From Arthrobacter sp. FW306-2-2C-D06B (GTDB lineage Bacteria > Actinomycetota > Actinomycetes > Actinomycetales > Micrococcaceae): a stretch of 64,000 bases of DNA. Under the pieces are notes generated by a model. The model worked only from the letters and a program-made list of their open reading frames with translations, was not told where the DNA came from and made no database searches. Position 1 is the stretch's first letter. Each line of letters starts with the position of its first letter. The position numbers and the translations under genes are program-made. The DNA is taken from positions 4,464,001-4,528,000 of the forward strand of contig NZ_CP084560.1 in the NCBI RefSeq assembly GCF_021789175.1, given 5' to 3'. Positions 33,678-42,468 of this stretch are shown here, piece after piece.

Positions 33678-33742
33678 CCCAACTAGCTAGCAGTTGTTGT
33701 CGTTATCGGGCGTGAGAACGACAACAACTGCCAGTCAGTTTG
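33678..33742. repeat. 65-bp palindromic element, copy 2
   Basis: CCCAACTAGCT at the left, GCAGTTGTTGTCGTT (33690-33704) and its exact inverse AACGACAACAACTGC (33717-33731) around a 12-base centre, GTCAGTT at the right. It fills the gap between the convergent copA and DUF2277 genes. Left arm and right arm differ from perfect symmetry at the same bases (AACTAGC versus GTCAGTT) as in copies 1 and 3. Confidence 0.85.
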
Positions 33743-33748
33743 CCGAGG

Positions 33749-34021
33749 CTAGGCCGTTCCGAAACGAACGGCCGCGCGGGCCCTGGCTTTCGCCGCTTCC
33801 TCGTCGCGGTTGCGCGCTGGCGCGTGGGTCACGAGGGAATCGAGCAGATGCTGGGTGATATGCGCGATCTCATGGACAGCCTCGGCGAAGGCCTCCTCGT
33901 TGACCTTTGACGGCTTGGTGGTGCCACTGATCTTGCGCACGTATTGCAGGGCTGCGGCTTCCACCTCCGCGGAGGTGGCTCGTGGCTCGAAATTGTGGAG
34001 GGTGTGGATGTTCCGGCACAT
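33749..34021 (-). CDS. DUF2277 family protein
   Basis: 90 residues starting MCRNIHTLHNFEPRAT, the diagnostic opening of DUF2277; a helical, mostly charged protein of unknown role. Convergent with copA across the palindrome. The family often occurs near DNA-binding or DUF genes but no function is known to me. Confidence 0.85.
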   Translation of the reverse strand: MCRNIHTLHNFEPRATSAEVEAAALQYVRKISGTTKPSKVNEEAFAEAVHEIAHITQHLLDSLVTHAPARNRDEEAAKARARAAVRFGTA

Positions 34022-34061
34022 ATCAACATGCTAGGCCCCGGCATCCCGTCAGGGGTCGTTT

Positions 34062-35093
34062 TTAGAGGACCCTCTCGGAAGGAACCGGCTCGACGTCGTT
34101 CGCGTGGTCAAGCTCGCGGGCTGCGTGGTCTTTACCGGGCTCCACGGCATCGCGCTTGTCCGCGCGCAGCTCGTCGATCCGCACCAGGACCACTCCGCAC
34201 ACGATGAGTGCCCCGCCCACGAGCTGGATGGCTCCCGGCAACTCGGCCAGCAACAGCCAGGCCCACACCACGGCGAACAACACTTCCGTGAGCGAGACAA
34301 AGGATGCCACCTTCGACCCGAGGCTTCGTGCTGCCATGATCCCGGTGACGTAGGACAGCACGGTGGAGAGGATGACGAGGCCGGCGATCGAGACCCACCA
34401 CGGCGTGGTCCACGGCCCGAGGTGCGTATCCGCGGTGGCGAAAGTCATGGACACCAGACCGGTTCCGCCGGCAATCCAGATAAGGATTGAGCCTGCCATG
34501 AGACCGCCGGAAGCCAGCACAATGGGAGGCAGCGTGTCGTTTTGCTTGGCCGTGATGAAGAAATAGATGACCAAGCAGACTGCCGCGGCCATGCCCCAGA
34601 GGACGCCGACGAAGTCCACCTTCACTGCGCCGGTGAGATCAAGCACCAGGACGAGTCCGCCGAGCGAAAGCAGCGTTCCAATAGCGGTGAGGGCCCTCGG
34701 ACGGCGTCGACTGGCGGCCCACAGCCACAGGACGATCATGGTGGGCGCGAGATATTCAAGCAGGAGCGCGACCCCCACGGACAGCCGGGACACCGAGTTG
34801 AAGTAGAAGAGCTGGCACCCCGCAACACCAATCACGCCGAACAGCAGGATGGTGAGCCAATTGTCCTTGAGCTGGTGCCAACGGCCGCGGAGAGCGACGA
34901 CGGCCGGGATCACCAAGATGAGTGCAGCACCGCTCAATCGGATGGCAACTGCCGCGCCTGGGGTCCACCCGGTTTCCAGGAGGGACTTGGCAAACGAGCC
35001 GGACAAGCCGAAGACCGCTGAGGAAAAGAGCGCGAGCCCCAGGCCCGACGCCATGAAGCCCGCAGCACCAGCCCGGTTTGTTGCAGCTGACAC
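34062..35093 (-). CDS. EamA/DMT-family transporter
   Basis: 343 residues from GTG at 35093 after AGGAGG. Two EamA repeats of five membrane segments each (about 15-150 and 165-300), then a charged tail of about 35 residues. These proteins export amino acids or metabolites; the cargo here cannot be told. Divergent from the CGNR regulator 70 bases away, with TGACA repeats between them, suggesting local control. Confidence 0.88.
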   Translation of the reverse strand: MSAATNRAGAAGFMASGLGLALFSSAVFGLSGSFAKSLLETGWTPGAAVAIRLSGAALILVIPAVVALRGRWHQLKDNWLTILLFGVIGVAGCQLFYFNSVSRLSVGVALLLEYLAPTMIVLWLWAASRRRPRALTAIGTLLSLGGLVLVLDLTGAVKVDFVGVLWGMAAAVCLVIYFFITAKQNDTLPPIVLASGGLMAGSILIWIAGGTGLVSMTFATADTHLGPWTTPWWVSIAGLVILSTVLSYVTGIMAARSLGSKVASFVSLTEVLFAVVWAWLLLAELPGAIQLVGGALIVCGVVLVRIDELRADKRDAVEPGKDHAARELDHANDVEPVPSERVL

Positions 35094-35163
35094 AGCAGCC
35101 TCCTGTCAGGAGTAAAATGGGTTACGCTGCTGACACTACTACCGAGAGATGTAAGGAGTCAAA

Positions 35164-35712
35164 GTGCTTTTTGCACCTGACACTGAAGTGGCGCTTCGAA
35201 GTGTGGTCCATTTGATCAATTCGGCCGCCAACGGCACCGAATCCCTCACGAGTGTCGCCGAACTCCGCGCCTTCCTCGATGCGGAAGAATTCACGGGGAG
35301 CAGGGACGGAACCGAGGCCGAGCTAGTCAGCGTCAGGCGACTGCGGAGCCAGCTGGCTTCCCTGTGGACGGCCGATGAATACGCGGCCGCAAAGGCCGTC
35401 AACCAACTCCTCACGGACGCTCGCGCACTCCCCCAATTGGTCAAGCACGATCACTGGGATTGGCACTTGCACGCAACCACCCCTGAAGCGCCCCTTGCGG
35501 AACGCATGGGCACCGAAGCTGCCATGGCACTCGTGGACGTCATCCGCAGCAAGGAAATGGATCGCCTGCGGGTGTGCGCGGCGGACGATTGCGACGCCGT
35601 CGTGCTGGACCTGAGCCGCAACCGTTCCAAGCTCTATTGCGATACCGGCAACTGTGCCAACCGAACACACGTCGCGGCCTACCGGGCGAGGAAGGCCTCG
35701 GGGACCGAATAA
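35164..35712 (+). CDS. CGNR zinc-finger, ABATE-domain regulator
   Basis: 182 residues from GTG at 35164 (GGAG seven bases ahead). The N-terminal stress-linked ABATE domain (about 1-130) starts FAPDTEVALRSVVHLINSA; the C-terminal finger has Cys in RVCAADDCDAVVLD and LYCDTGNCANR, then HVAAYRARK. The motif reads CANR instead of CGNR. It probably regulates the divergent DMT transporter. Confidence 0.85.
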   Translation: MLFAPDTEVALRSVVHLINSAANGTESLTSVAELRAFLDAEEFTGSRDGTEAELVSVRRLRSQLASLWTADEYAAAKAVNQLLTDARALPQLVKHDHWDWHLHATTPEAPLAERMGTEAAMALVDVIRSKEMDRLRVCAADDCDAVVLDLSRNRSKLYCDTGNCANRTHVAAYRARKASGTE

Positions 35713-35722
35713 GGGGGCGGGC

Positions 35723-35820
35723 GTCACGCCGTGCAACTTTTCAAGGCGCACGACGGCGGCCTGCCGCGAGTTTCCGGGGTTGCTGCGCTGACCAGCCGGC
35801 AAGAAGTTGCGTGGCGTGAC
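35723..35820. repeat. 98-bp element with inverted ends, copy A
   Basis: Ends GTCACGCCGTGCAACTT (35723-35739) and AAGTTGCGTGGCGTGAC (35804-35820) are inverted with two mismatches; GTTTCCGGG lies in the middle. Copy B at 48086-48183 has the same length, ends and middle but otherwise different sequence. It sits between the convergent CGNR gene and a membrane-protein gene. Confidence 0.75.
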
Positions 35821-35841
35821 ACGAAAAAAGACTAAGACGGC

Positions 35842-36192
35842 CTAGTCGGCGTCGGGCGTTTCCGTTTCGCTGCCCGCGTTGGGCGCCGCGGAACCGTGGC
35901 CCTGGCCCGGCTTCCTGGAACTTAGGTTGACTCCCGAGCCTTTGCCGAGGTGTTCGGCGTTTTCCTTGTGGCTCATGGAAAGCATCGCAGCGAGGACGAG
36001 GCTCACAATGAAGGCGATGCCGGCACCGGTGAAGGCGAGGTCGAAGCGCGGAGTGCGGGCGCTGCCGCCGGAGGCGAAGATCAGCACGGCGAAGAAGATC
36101 AGGACGCCCCAGAACGCGGAGAACATCAGCGGTCCCTTCACCGAGGTCCGCATCTTGCGCGGCTCTCCTGGTTTCTGGTCAGCCAAGGTCAT
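35842..36192 (-). CDS. Small two-helix membrane protein
   Basis: 116 residues: a polar lead, two membrane helices (about 22-40 and 53-72), then a Gly/Ser-rich polar tail ending in acidic residues. No family recognised. It lies 67 bases after the next membrane-protein gene on the same strand, possibly co-transcribed. Confidence 0.65.
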   Translation of the reverse strand: MTLADQKPGEPRKMRTSVKGPLMFSAFWGVLIFFAVLIFASGGSARTPRFDLAFTGAGIAFIVSLVLAAMLSMSHKENAEHLGKGSGVNLSSRKPGQGHGSAAPNAGSETETPDAD

Positions 36193-36259
36193 TCCTCCAA
36201 TGTGGGTGTTGGCGCCGTCCGCGCCTTGAGAGTTCTACGCAGGGTAGAACGTATGACTA

Positions 36260-36814
36260 CTAGTTTACGGCCTCAGCAGAGGGGGTTCGCCCATCGTGCC
36301 GCAGGCTCAGCCCGGACAGCACCCACAAGACTCCCGTGATGATGGCGCCGCCGCCGGCAACACCGAGAAGCGCGTGCGCTCCCAGGCTGATGAAGAACGG
36401 CAATGCAACGGCGGTGCCGATGCCCACCACGCCGGAAATGATCCAGTCGCGGGCGAGCACATGCCGTCCGCGCTGCCGGAATCCCCGGACCAGTTCAAAC
36501 GCCCCGAGCACCAACAGCCCGACGAGCGCGGAGACGCCGACACCCGCGTCGGACTGCGTCATCAAGGCACCCACCCCCGCCAGGCCGACGACGACGGCCG
36601 CGGCCGCCGGAACGCTCGCAGTAAGGAACGCGGCCCCCGCGGTTGCGAACAGGTAGAGCCCCGTAGCCCAGGCCAGAACGTGAACGGATGGCGAGCCCCA
36701 GAAGACGGTCACGGCTCCAAACACGAGCGCAGCACCGGCGCGGAGAAGTACGGGCTTCCAGAGCGCGGCTGCCGAGGGCGTGGATGAAGTCGCTGAAGAG
36801 GTGGGGAGAGTCAC
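36260..36814 (-). CDS. Hypothetical multi-pass membrane protein
   Basis: 184 residues from GTG at 36814, with about five or six membrane helices rich in Ala, Val and Gly and a short basic loop (RGFRQRGRHVLARD). It resembles small actinobacterial integral proteins without known function. It follows the MATE gene by nine bases and is probably in one operon with it. Confidence 0.65.
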   Translation of the reverse strand: MTLPTSSATSSTPSAAALWKPVLLRAGAALVFGAVTVFWGSPSVHVLAWATGLYLFATAGAAFLTASVPAAAAVVVGLAGVGALMTQSDAGVGVSALVGLLVLGAFELVRGFRQRGRHVLARDWIISGVVGIGTAVALPFFISLGAHALLGVAGGGAIITGVLWVLSGLSLRHDGRTPSAEAVN

Positions 36815-36823
36815 CAGTCCAGT

Positions 36824-38167
36824 TTAGTGCGAACCGAGGACCATCCATTTGTCAGAGCGGGCCCGCAGCCCCAGGGTGACCCCGCGGGCCAGCATGTAGC
36901 CCAGCGCGAACGCGACCCAGAGCCACACGAGCCCCGCCGCGCCGTCGGGCCTGGTCAGGTGGACTGCCACCAAAAGCGGCAGATAGACCCCGAGGTTCAC
37001 GACGCCGGCAATCGCCAGGTAGCGGGCATCGCCCGCGCCGATCAGGACGCCGTCCAGGACGAAGACGTACCCCGCGAGGGGCTGCCCGACGGCGAGCACC
37101 CACAGTGCCGCTGTGAGCGCGGACTGCACGCCGGCGTCGGAGGTAAAGAGGAAGCCGGCCCACGGAGCCGCCACTGCCAGGAGCACGCCCGTCACCACGC
37201 CGAATCCCACGCCCCAGCGGATCATGGTGCGGGTCAGTTCCCGCGCCCGGGCCGGATGGGAAGCTCCGAGTTCCTTGCCGATGAGGGCCTGCGCGGCAAT
37301 CGCCAAGGCGTCCAGGGCGAAGGCGAGGAAGGAGAAAATGGTCATCGCAAGCTGGTGCGCGGCGAGGTTCACGGACCCTTGGGAAGTGACCACCAGGACA
37401 GTGGCGAGGATAGCCAGGCGCAGGCTGAGGGTACGGAGCATGAGCCATGAACCCACGGTGGTCATCGTGCGGATTCCACGCCAGTCCGGGCGCAGCGAAA
37501 CGCCGTGGCGCCGGGCATTCCGTCCCACCATGACCAAATAGACGGCGGCCATGGCCCATTGGGCAATGCTGGTGCCGATGGCCGAACCCGCCACGGACAA
37601 ATGCAGGCCATAGACAAGGAACCAATTCAGGGCGATGTTGATAGCGAACCCCGCCGTTGCAACCACCAACGGCGTGCGGGTGTCCTGCAGTCCGCGCAAG
37701 ACGCCGGTGCCAGCGAAGATCAATAGCATGGCGACGAGTCCCGGCATGGACCAGCGCAGATAATCGATGGCGTATGCCCGCACCTCGCCGCTGGCTCCAA
37801 GCAACCCGAGCAGTGGCTCAGCCGCGAAGAAGCCAGCCACCGCGAGGACGGTGCCCAGCAGCAAGGCCAGCCAGACGCCGTCGCGCCCTGCGGCCAGCGC
37901 CTTGGCGAGCTTTCCGTGCCCGATGGCACGCGCCACAGCGGGAGTTGTCGAATATGCCAGAAACACCATAAGTCCGACTGCGGTGTACAGCACGGTGGAG
38001 GCCAGCCCCACGCCCGCCAGTTGAGGGACGCCAAGGTGCCCCACAATGGCGGAGTCAGCCAAGAGGAAGAGGGGTTCGGCAATGAGCGCCCCAAAGGCGG
38101 GGACAGCCAGGCGCAGGATCTCGCGGGCAGTGGAGGGCGTGGTGGGACGGGTCACTGTTTGGTGCAC
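36824..38167 (-). CDS. MATE-family efflux transporter (DinF-like)
   Basis: 447 residues, twelve membrane segments. MATE landmarks include PLFLLADSAIVGHLGVPQLA, the TRTPLVVATAGFAINIALNW loop and GVLIGAGDARYLAIAGVVN in the second half. It should export drugs or metabolites using Na+ or H+. The GTG start at 38167 is 40 bases from the divergent gene, so the two promoters must overlap. Confidence 0.9.
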   Translation of the reverse strand: MHQTVTRPTTPSTAREILRLAVPAFGALIAEPLFLLADSAIVGHLGVPQLAGVGLASTVLYTAVGLMVFLAYSTTPAVARAIGHGKLAKALAAGRDGVWLALLLGTVLAVAGFFAAEPLLGLLGASGEVRAYAIDYLRWSMPGLVAMLLIFAGTGVLRGLQDTRTPLVVATAGFAINIALNWFLVYGLHLSVAGSAIGTSIAQWAMAAVYLVMVGRNARRHGVSLRPDWRGIRTMTTVGSWLMLRTLSLRLAILATVLVVTSQGSVNLAAHQLAMTIFSFLAFALDALAIAAQALIGKELGASHPARARELTRTMIRWGVGFGVVTGVLLAVAAPWAGFLFTSDAGVQSALTAALWVLAVGQPLAGYVFVLDGVLIGAGDARYLAIAGVVNLGVYLPLLVAVHLTRPDGAAGLVWLWVAFALGYMLARGVTLGLRARSDKWMVLGSH

Positions 38168-38207
38168 TTTCCCAGCCTAGCGGGGCGCCGGCATGTAGCT
38201 TGGTGAG

Positions 38208-38777
38208 GTGTCGCTCGAGCATCCCATCACCGTTTCCGTCGCCCGTACCATCACTCCCGGCTACACCCGCCAAGCCAACGCATGGGCCCACGCTGGCCAG
38301 GAGCTTGCCCGGGAATGGCCCGGCTACCTGGGTTCAGGGTGGGTGCGCACGGCGGCCGATTCCGATGAATGGCACATGCTTTACCGCTTCGCGGACGCTG
38401 AAACCCTGCAGGCCTGGGAGGAATCCGAAGAGCGCCGATGGTGGATTGAAAGCGCCACCGAGCTCATGGAGGTCACACGGGTGGAGCGCCGTTCCGGGAT
38501 CGAGGGATGGTTTTCCCAACCCGGCGACGTGAACCTCGTCGTCCCGGAGACCGCATTGCCGCCGCGGTGGAAGCAGGCCGTCAGCATCTTCCTGCCGTTC
38601 TTTCCTTTGAGCCTGCTGGCCAATTTCCTGCTGCACCCCTTGGTCCTGGGCTGGCCGCTGGTCCTCCAGGTGCTGTTGAACATCTGTATCCTGACGCCGC
38701 TCATGGTCTACATTTTCCTGCCGGTCACCACCCGGCTCCTGAAGCCCTGGCTGGAAGCAAAGCGGAAGGGTCAATAG
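38208..38777 (+). CDS. Antibiotic-biosynthesis-monooxygenase-like domain with C-terminal membrane anchor
   Basis: 189 residues from GTG at 38208. A dimeric alpha-beta-barrel (ABM) domain at about 7-100 (EWHMLYRFADAETLQAWEES), then two membrane helices (about 125-145 and 150-172). Such membrane-tailed ABM proteins are common but uncharacterised. The histidine and asparagine pair of true monooxygenases is not evident. Confidence 0.7.
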   Translation: MSLEHPITVSVARTITPGYTRQANAWAHAGQELAREWPGYLGSGWVRTAADSDEWHMLYRFADAETLQAWEESEERRWWIESATELMEVTRVERRSGIEGWFSQPGDVNLVVPETALPPRWKQAVSIFLPFFPLSLLANFLLHPLVLGWPLVLQVLLNICILTPLMVYIFLPVTTRLLKPWLEAKRKGQ

Positions 38778-38853
38778 CATCTGCCGGGACAGCGGAGCCG
38801 GCCCCGCCGCGTCGTACTTGTTTGACACTTCAAACAAAGTTCGAAAGGCTTGA

Positions 38854-38894
38854 GTTGAAGCTTCAACAAATTGAGCCTTGGCTTTCGAAGCTTC
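38854..38894 (+). promoter_or_regulatory. Phased GAAGCTTC palindromes ahead of DoxX
   Basis: GTTGAAGCTTCAAC (38854-38867) is a perfect 14-bp palindrome; a second GAAGCTTC lies at 38887-38894. Centres are exactly 30 bp apart, about three helical turns. Upstream, CACTTCAAAC may be a further half-site. The layout fits a MarR- or HxlR-type repressor acting on the DoxX gene 38 bases downstream. Confidence 0.45.
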
Positions 38895-38931
38895 ACGACA
38901 GCCAACCGCTACCCGAAAACGGTGCAAAAAC

Positions 38932-39366
38932 ATGAACCAGTCCACCCTGACCAACACAGCCCTTACCGTCCTGCGCGTCATCGTCGGCTTCATCTTCGCC
39001 GCGCATGGCTGGCAGAAATTCACCGAATTCACCATCGCCGGCACACAGGCCGCCTTTGGCAAGATGGGCGTACCCGCCGCCGACGTCGTGGCCCCGATCG
39101 TGGCAACGATCGAACTTGCCGGGGGCATCGCCCTCATCGCGGGCGTGCTGACCCGAGTCTTCGGCGCCCTCCTTGCACTGGACATGCTCGGCGCCCTGTT
39201 CCTGGTCCACGCCCCGGCGGGCCTGTTTGCCGAGAACGGTGGGTACGAACTTGTCCTGGCCCTCGCCGCTGCAGCGGCAGCCGTGGCCCTGACCGGCGCC
39301 GGACGGATCTCCATCGACGCCGCCGTCTTCGGCCGGCAAGGCTCCAAGCTGGGCATCCTCGCCTAG
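38932..39366 (+). CDS. DoxX-family membrane protein
   Basis: 144 residues from the ATG at 38932, four membrane segments, with VLRVIVGFIFAAHGWQKF and the GKMGVPAADVVAPIVATIEL stretch of the family. Members are linked to quinone/thiol stress and often controlled by MarR-type repressors, which agrees with the upstream palindromes. The ribosome site is poor. Confidence 0.88.
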   Translation: MNQSTLTNTALTVLRVIVGFIFAAHGWQKFTEFTIAGTQAAFGKMGVPAADVVAPIVATIELAGGIALIAGVLTRVFGALLALDMLGALFLVHAPAGLFAENGGYELVLALAAAAAAVALTGAGRISIDAAVFGRQGSKLGILA

Positions 39367-39382
39367 GATCGTGCGCGGCCGC

Positions 39383-39490
39383 ACTGGCGACACCCAAGTG
39401 CGCTGCGGACACCCGAACGGGCTGGCGACACCGGGATTCTGGCGTCGCCAGCCCGTTTGCGTGACACAGATCGACCTGGGAGTCGCTGGT
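39383..39490. repeat. Nested palindromic element built on GGCGACACC
   Basis: Inner arms AACGGGCTGGCGAC (39416-39429) and GTCGCCAGCCCGTT (39444-39457) are perfect, with a 14-base centre. Outer arms 39383-39399 and 39474-39490 match at 13 of 17 positions in inverted orientation and repeat the GGCGAC motif. It fills the gap between DoxX and the thioesterase gene. No T-run. Confidence 0.65.
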
Positions 39491-39555
39491 CCGATTCGGC
39501 GTCGCCCGCCCGTCATACAGCGCATCAGTATCCACGCCGTCGATACACTCACGTC

Positions 39556-40524
39556 ATGAGCGAGCTCCCCTCACACTCCGTCACGCTGCGGTTCCTGGCC
39601 TCCCCCACCGACGTCGGACACAGCGGGTCCGTCGACGCCGGCACAGTCCTTGAGTGGGTGGACAAGGCGGCGTACGCGGCAGCTGTCGGCTGGTCGAAGT
39701 CCTATTGCGTCACGGCATATGTCGGCAACATCCATTTCGCCGACCCCGTGAACAGCGGAGACATGGTCGAGGTGGAAGCGACCATCGTCTACACGGGCCG
39801 CTCTTCCATGCACATCCGGACCACCGTGTCCTCAGGCGATCCCAAGGGCGGTCCGGCCACGATGCGCAGCCAGTGCCTGGTGATCTTCGTTGCTGTCGGC
39901 GCCGACGGCCGCCCCGTTCCAGTCCCCCAGTTCGAGCCGTCGACGCCGGAGGAAATCGAGCATCGTGACAACGCCCTCGCGCGGATCGCCGTGCGGGAAA
40001 AGATCGTCGAAGCGATGAACGCACAGGAATATACCGACGCCGGGACGGCCGAGCGCGTTGTCCTCCGCTTCATGGCGGCTCCCACCGACGTGAACTGGGG
40101 AGGGAAGGTCCACGGCGGCATCGTCATGAAGTGGATCGATGAGGCCGCCTACGTCTGCGCTTCCCGCTATTGCGGCAAGGACACCGTGGCGGTGTTCTCC
40201 GGCGGCGTGCGGTTCTATCGCCCGCTCTTGATCGGCGACGTGGTGGAAGTAGAAGCCCGGCTCGTCTACACAGGGCACAAAGGCATGCACATAGCCGTCC
40301 ATGTCCGCTCCGGAAACCCCAAGAGCCGTGAGATGAACCTGACCACCTACTGCCTCACGGTCATGGTGGCCAGGGACGAAACCGGCACGTCCGTTCCGAT
40401 CCCGCACTGGGAACCGGAAACCGGCGAGGACCGGCGCCTTCACGCCCACGCCCGCGAATTGCTGGAAATCCGGGGACGGGCCCCCGGAAACCGGATGCCG
40501 GATCATCTGCTCAACGGCGGTTAG
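39556..40524 (+). CDS. Tandem hot-dog acyl-CoA thioesterase
   Basis: 322 residues from the ATG at 39556. Two BFIT/YciA-like hot-dog domains (about 5-130 and 165-290), each with an L-R-F-L/M-A-(S/A)-PTDV opening, an AAYAAAVGW or AAYVCASRY helix and a YTG-(R/H)-(S/K) strand. The catalytic Asp is suggested by WVDKAAY and WIDEAAY. It hydrolyses acyl-CoA; chain length is unknown. Confidence 0.88.
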   Translation: MSELPSHSVTLRFLASPTDVGHSGSVDAGTVLEWVDKAAYAAAVGWSKSYCVTAYVGNIHFADPVNSGDMVEVEATIVYTGRSSMHIRTTVSSGDPKGGPATMRSQCLVIFVAVGADGRPVPVPQFEPSTPEEIEHRDNALARIAVREKIVEAMNAQEYTDAGTAERVVLRFMAAPTDVNWGGKVHGGIVMKWIDEAAYVCASRYCGKDTVAVFSGGVRFYRPLLIGDVVEVEARLVYTGHKGMHIAVHVRSGNPKSREMNLTTYCLTVMVARDETGTSVPIPHWEPETGEDRRLHAHARELLEIRGRAPGNRMPDHLLNGG

Positions 40525-40575
40525 GCGTTCCTTCCGGGTCTGGCGCCGCGAAGTCCGGGGCGGGAAGATGTCCTC

Positions 40576-40908
40576 ATGTTGGCTGAGGAATGGTTCAACG
40601 CACTCATCGACGAATTCAGGGCCGTCCCGGGTGTGAGCGTGCCCGGCGAACCGGGACAGCATGGATTCGGTTCCTCGGCATTGAAGGTTCACGGCTCGAT
40701 TTTCGCGATGGTTTCGGGTGGCAGGCTTGTTGTGAAGCTGCCACGAGATCGGGTCAGTGCCCTGATCGGGACCGGAGCCGGGGCGCCGTTCGACGCCGGA
40801 AAGGGGCGTGCCATGAAGGAGTGGCTCACGGTTATGGCCGACGATCAGGAGTCAAGGCTCACCCTCGCCCGTGAAGCCCTGGACTTCGTTGGATCTGCGC
40901 ACCACTAG
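40576..40908 (+). CDS. TfoX-N-like small protein
   Basis: 110 residues resembling the TfoX/Sxy N-terminal fold: GSSALKVHGSIFAMVSGGRL, VVKLPRDRVSALIGTGAG and FDAGKGRAMKEWLTV. Function unknown; family members occur alone in many actinobacteria. Convergent with dnaB, 32 bases apart. It starts at the second of two nearby ATG codons in different frames. Confidence 0.65.
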   Translation: MLAEEWFNALIDEFRAVPGVSVPGEPGQHGFGSSALKVHGSIFAMVSGGRLVVKLPRDRVSALIGTGAGAPFDAGKGRAMKEWLTVMADDQESRLTLAREALDFVGSAHH

Positions 40909-40940
40909 GCAACCCGCCATAAAAGTCATCCCGCCGGGCG

Positions 40941-42323
40941 CTAGAACCCGCCGCCGCCCGTCTCGCCCGCCATATTGGCGAAGCGGGAGTAGTGCCCCTG
41001 GAAGGCAACCACGATGTCCTTGGTGGGACCGTTGCGGTGCTTGGCGATGAGGATGTCGGCCTCGCCGGCGCGGGGGGATTCTTTGTCGTAGACGTCTTCG
41101 CGGTGGAGCAGGATGACCATGTCGGCGTCCTGCTCGATGGAACCCGATTCACGGAGGTCCGAGACCATGGGCCGCTTGTCCTGGCGCTGTTCGGATCCAC
41201 GGTTGAGCTGCGAGAGCGCGATGACCGGAACCTGCAGCTCCTTGGCCAACAGTTTGAGGGCACGCGAGAATTCGGAGACTTCCTGCTGGCGGGATTCCAC
41301 CTTCTTGCCGGAGCTCATGAGCTGGAGGTAGTCGAGGATCACCAGCTTGAGGTCGTGCTGCTGCTTCAGGCGACGGCACTTGGCCCTGATTTCCATGAGG
41401 GACATATTGGGGCTGTCATCAATGAACAACGGCGCATCGTTCATGCGCCCCATCGTGGTGGCGATCTTGGACCACTGCTCGTCCTTAATGGTGCCCTTGC
41501 GCAGGTCCTGGAGGCCAATGGTGGCTTCCGCGGACAGCAGGCGCATCGCGATTTCGTTGCGTCCCATTTCCAGGGAGAACATCACGGTGGCGAGGTTGTG
41601 CTTGATGGCAGCGGAACGGGCGAAGTCAAGCGCGAACGTGGACTTACCGACGGCGGGGCGCGCGGCGATGACGATCATCTGGCCCGGGTGCAGGCCGTGG
41701 GTGAGCTCATCGAGTTCATAGAACCCGGTGGGGACACCCGTCATGCCTTCGCCGCGATGGCCGGATGCCTCGATCTCGTCAACGGTGGATTCCATGACGT
41801 CCTTGAGCGCCACGTAGTCTTCCGCCGTGCGTCGTTCGGCCACGGCATAGATCTCGGCCTGGGCCTGGTTGACGAGGTCTTCGACCTCTCCATCCTGGCC
41901 GTAGCCCATCTGGACGATCTTGGTGCCGGCGTTGACGAGTCGGCGCAGGACCGCTCGCTCAGCCACGATTTCGGCGTAGTAGCCCGCGTTGGCCGCCGTG
42001 GGCACGGTCTGGATGAGCTCGTGCAGGTAGGCAGGGCCGCCGATCCTGTTGATCTCGCCGCGTTTGGTCAGCTCATCGGACACTGTGACGGCATCGGCAG
42101 GTTCGCCGCGGCCGTAGAGATCGATGATCGACTCGTAGATCGTCTCGTGGGCCGGGCGGTAGAAGTCATGGCCGCGGACAATTTCCACGACGTCGGCAAT
42201 GGCGTCCTTGGACAACATCATGCCGCCCAGAACCGACTGCTCAGCGGGAATGTCCTGGGGAGGTTTGCGGCTGGCGTCCGATGTCCGGCCGCCCTCGATC
42301 GAATCCAAGTGCGTAACTGACAA
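40941..42323 (-). CDS. dnaB: Replicative DNA helicase DnaB
   Basis: 460 residues from a TTG at 42323, which has GGAGG five bases ahead; an ATG at 42335 overlaps that site and has none of its own. The N-terminal domain starts DIPAEQSVLGGMMLSKDAIADV; the RecA-like motor has Walker A ARPAVGKSTFAL, the VILDYLQLMSS Walker B, and RGSEQRQDKRPMVSDLRESG. No intein. It unwinds DNA at the replication fork. The gene is alone, next to a DnaA-box-rich gap. Confidence 0.95.
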   Translation of the reverse strand: MSVTHLDSIEGGRTSDASRKPPQDIPAEQSVLGGMMLSKDAIADVVEIVRGHDFYRPAHETIYESIIDLYGRGEPADAVTVSDELTKRGEINRIGGPAYLHELIQTVPTAANAGYYAEIVAERAVLRRLVNAGTKIVQMGYGQDGEVEDLVNQAQAEIYAVAERRTAEDYVALKDVMESTVDEIEASGHRGEGMTGVPTGFYELDELTHGLHPGQMIVIAARPAVGKSTFALDFARSAAIKHNLATVMFSLEMGRNEIAMRLLSAEATIGLQDLRKGTIKDEQWSKIATTMGRMNDAPLFIDDSPNMSLMEIRAKCRRLKQQHDLKLVILDYLQLMSSGKKVESRQQEVSEFSRALKLLAKELQVPVIALSQLNRGSEQRQDKRPMVSDLRESGSIEQDADMVILLHREDVYDKESPRAGEADILIAKHRNGPTKDIVVAFQGHYSRFANMAGETGGGGF

Positions 42324-42468
42324 GCCGTCCTCCATTGTGTACCGCGCAGATAACTGTTCCCGGCGGTGCGGTAGGCCAATGCCCAGGTGTGGGTTGCTCC
42401 GACCGCGCCGTTTATGCCGGCTGGTCCAAACTGTTCCGTAGGGCACCGACAATTTTGGTTCCCCGAGA

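Noticed and set aside
35723..35820. An ordinary terminator between convergent genes
   Set aside because: The 98-base length, distant inverted ends and a matching copy in another context make a simple terminator unlikely, though a secondary terminator role is possible.
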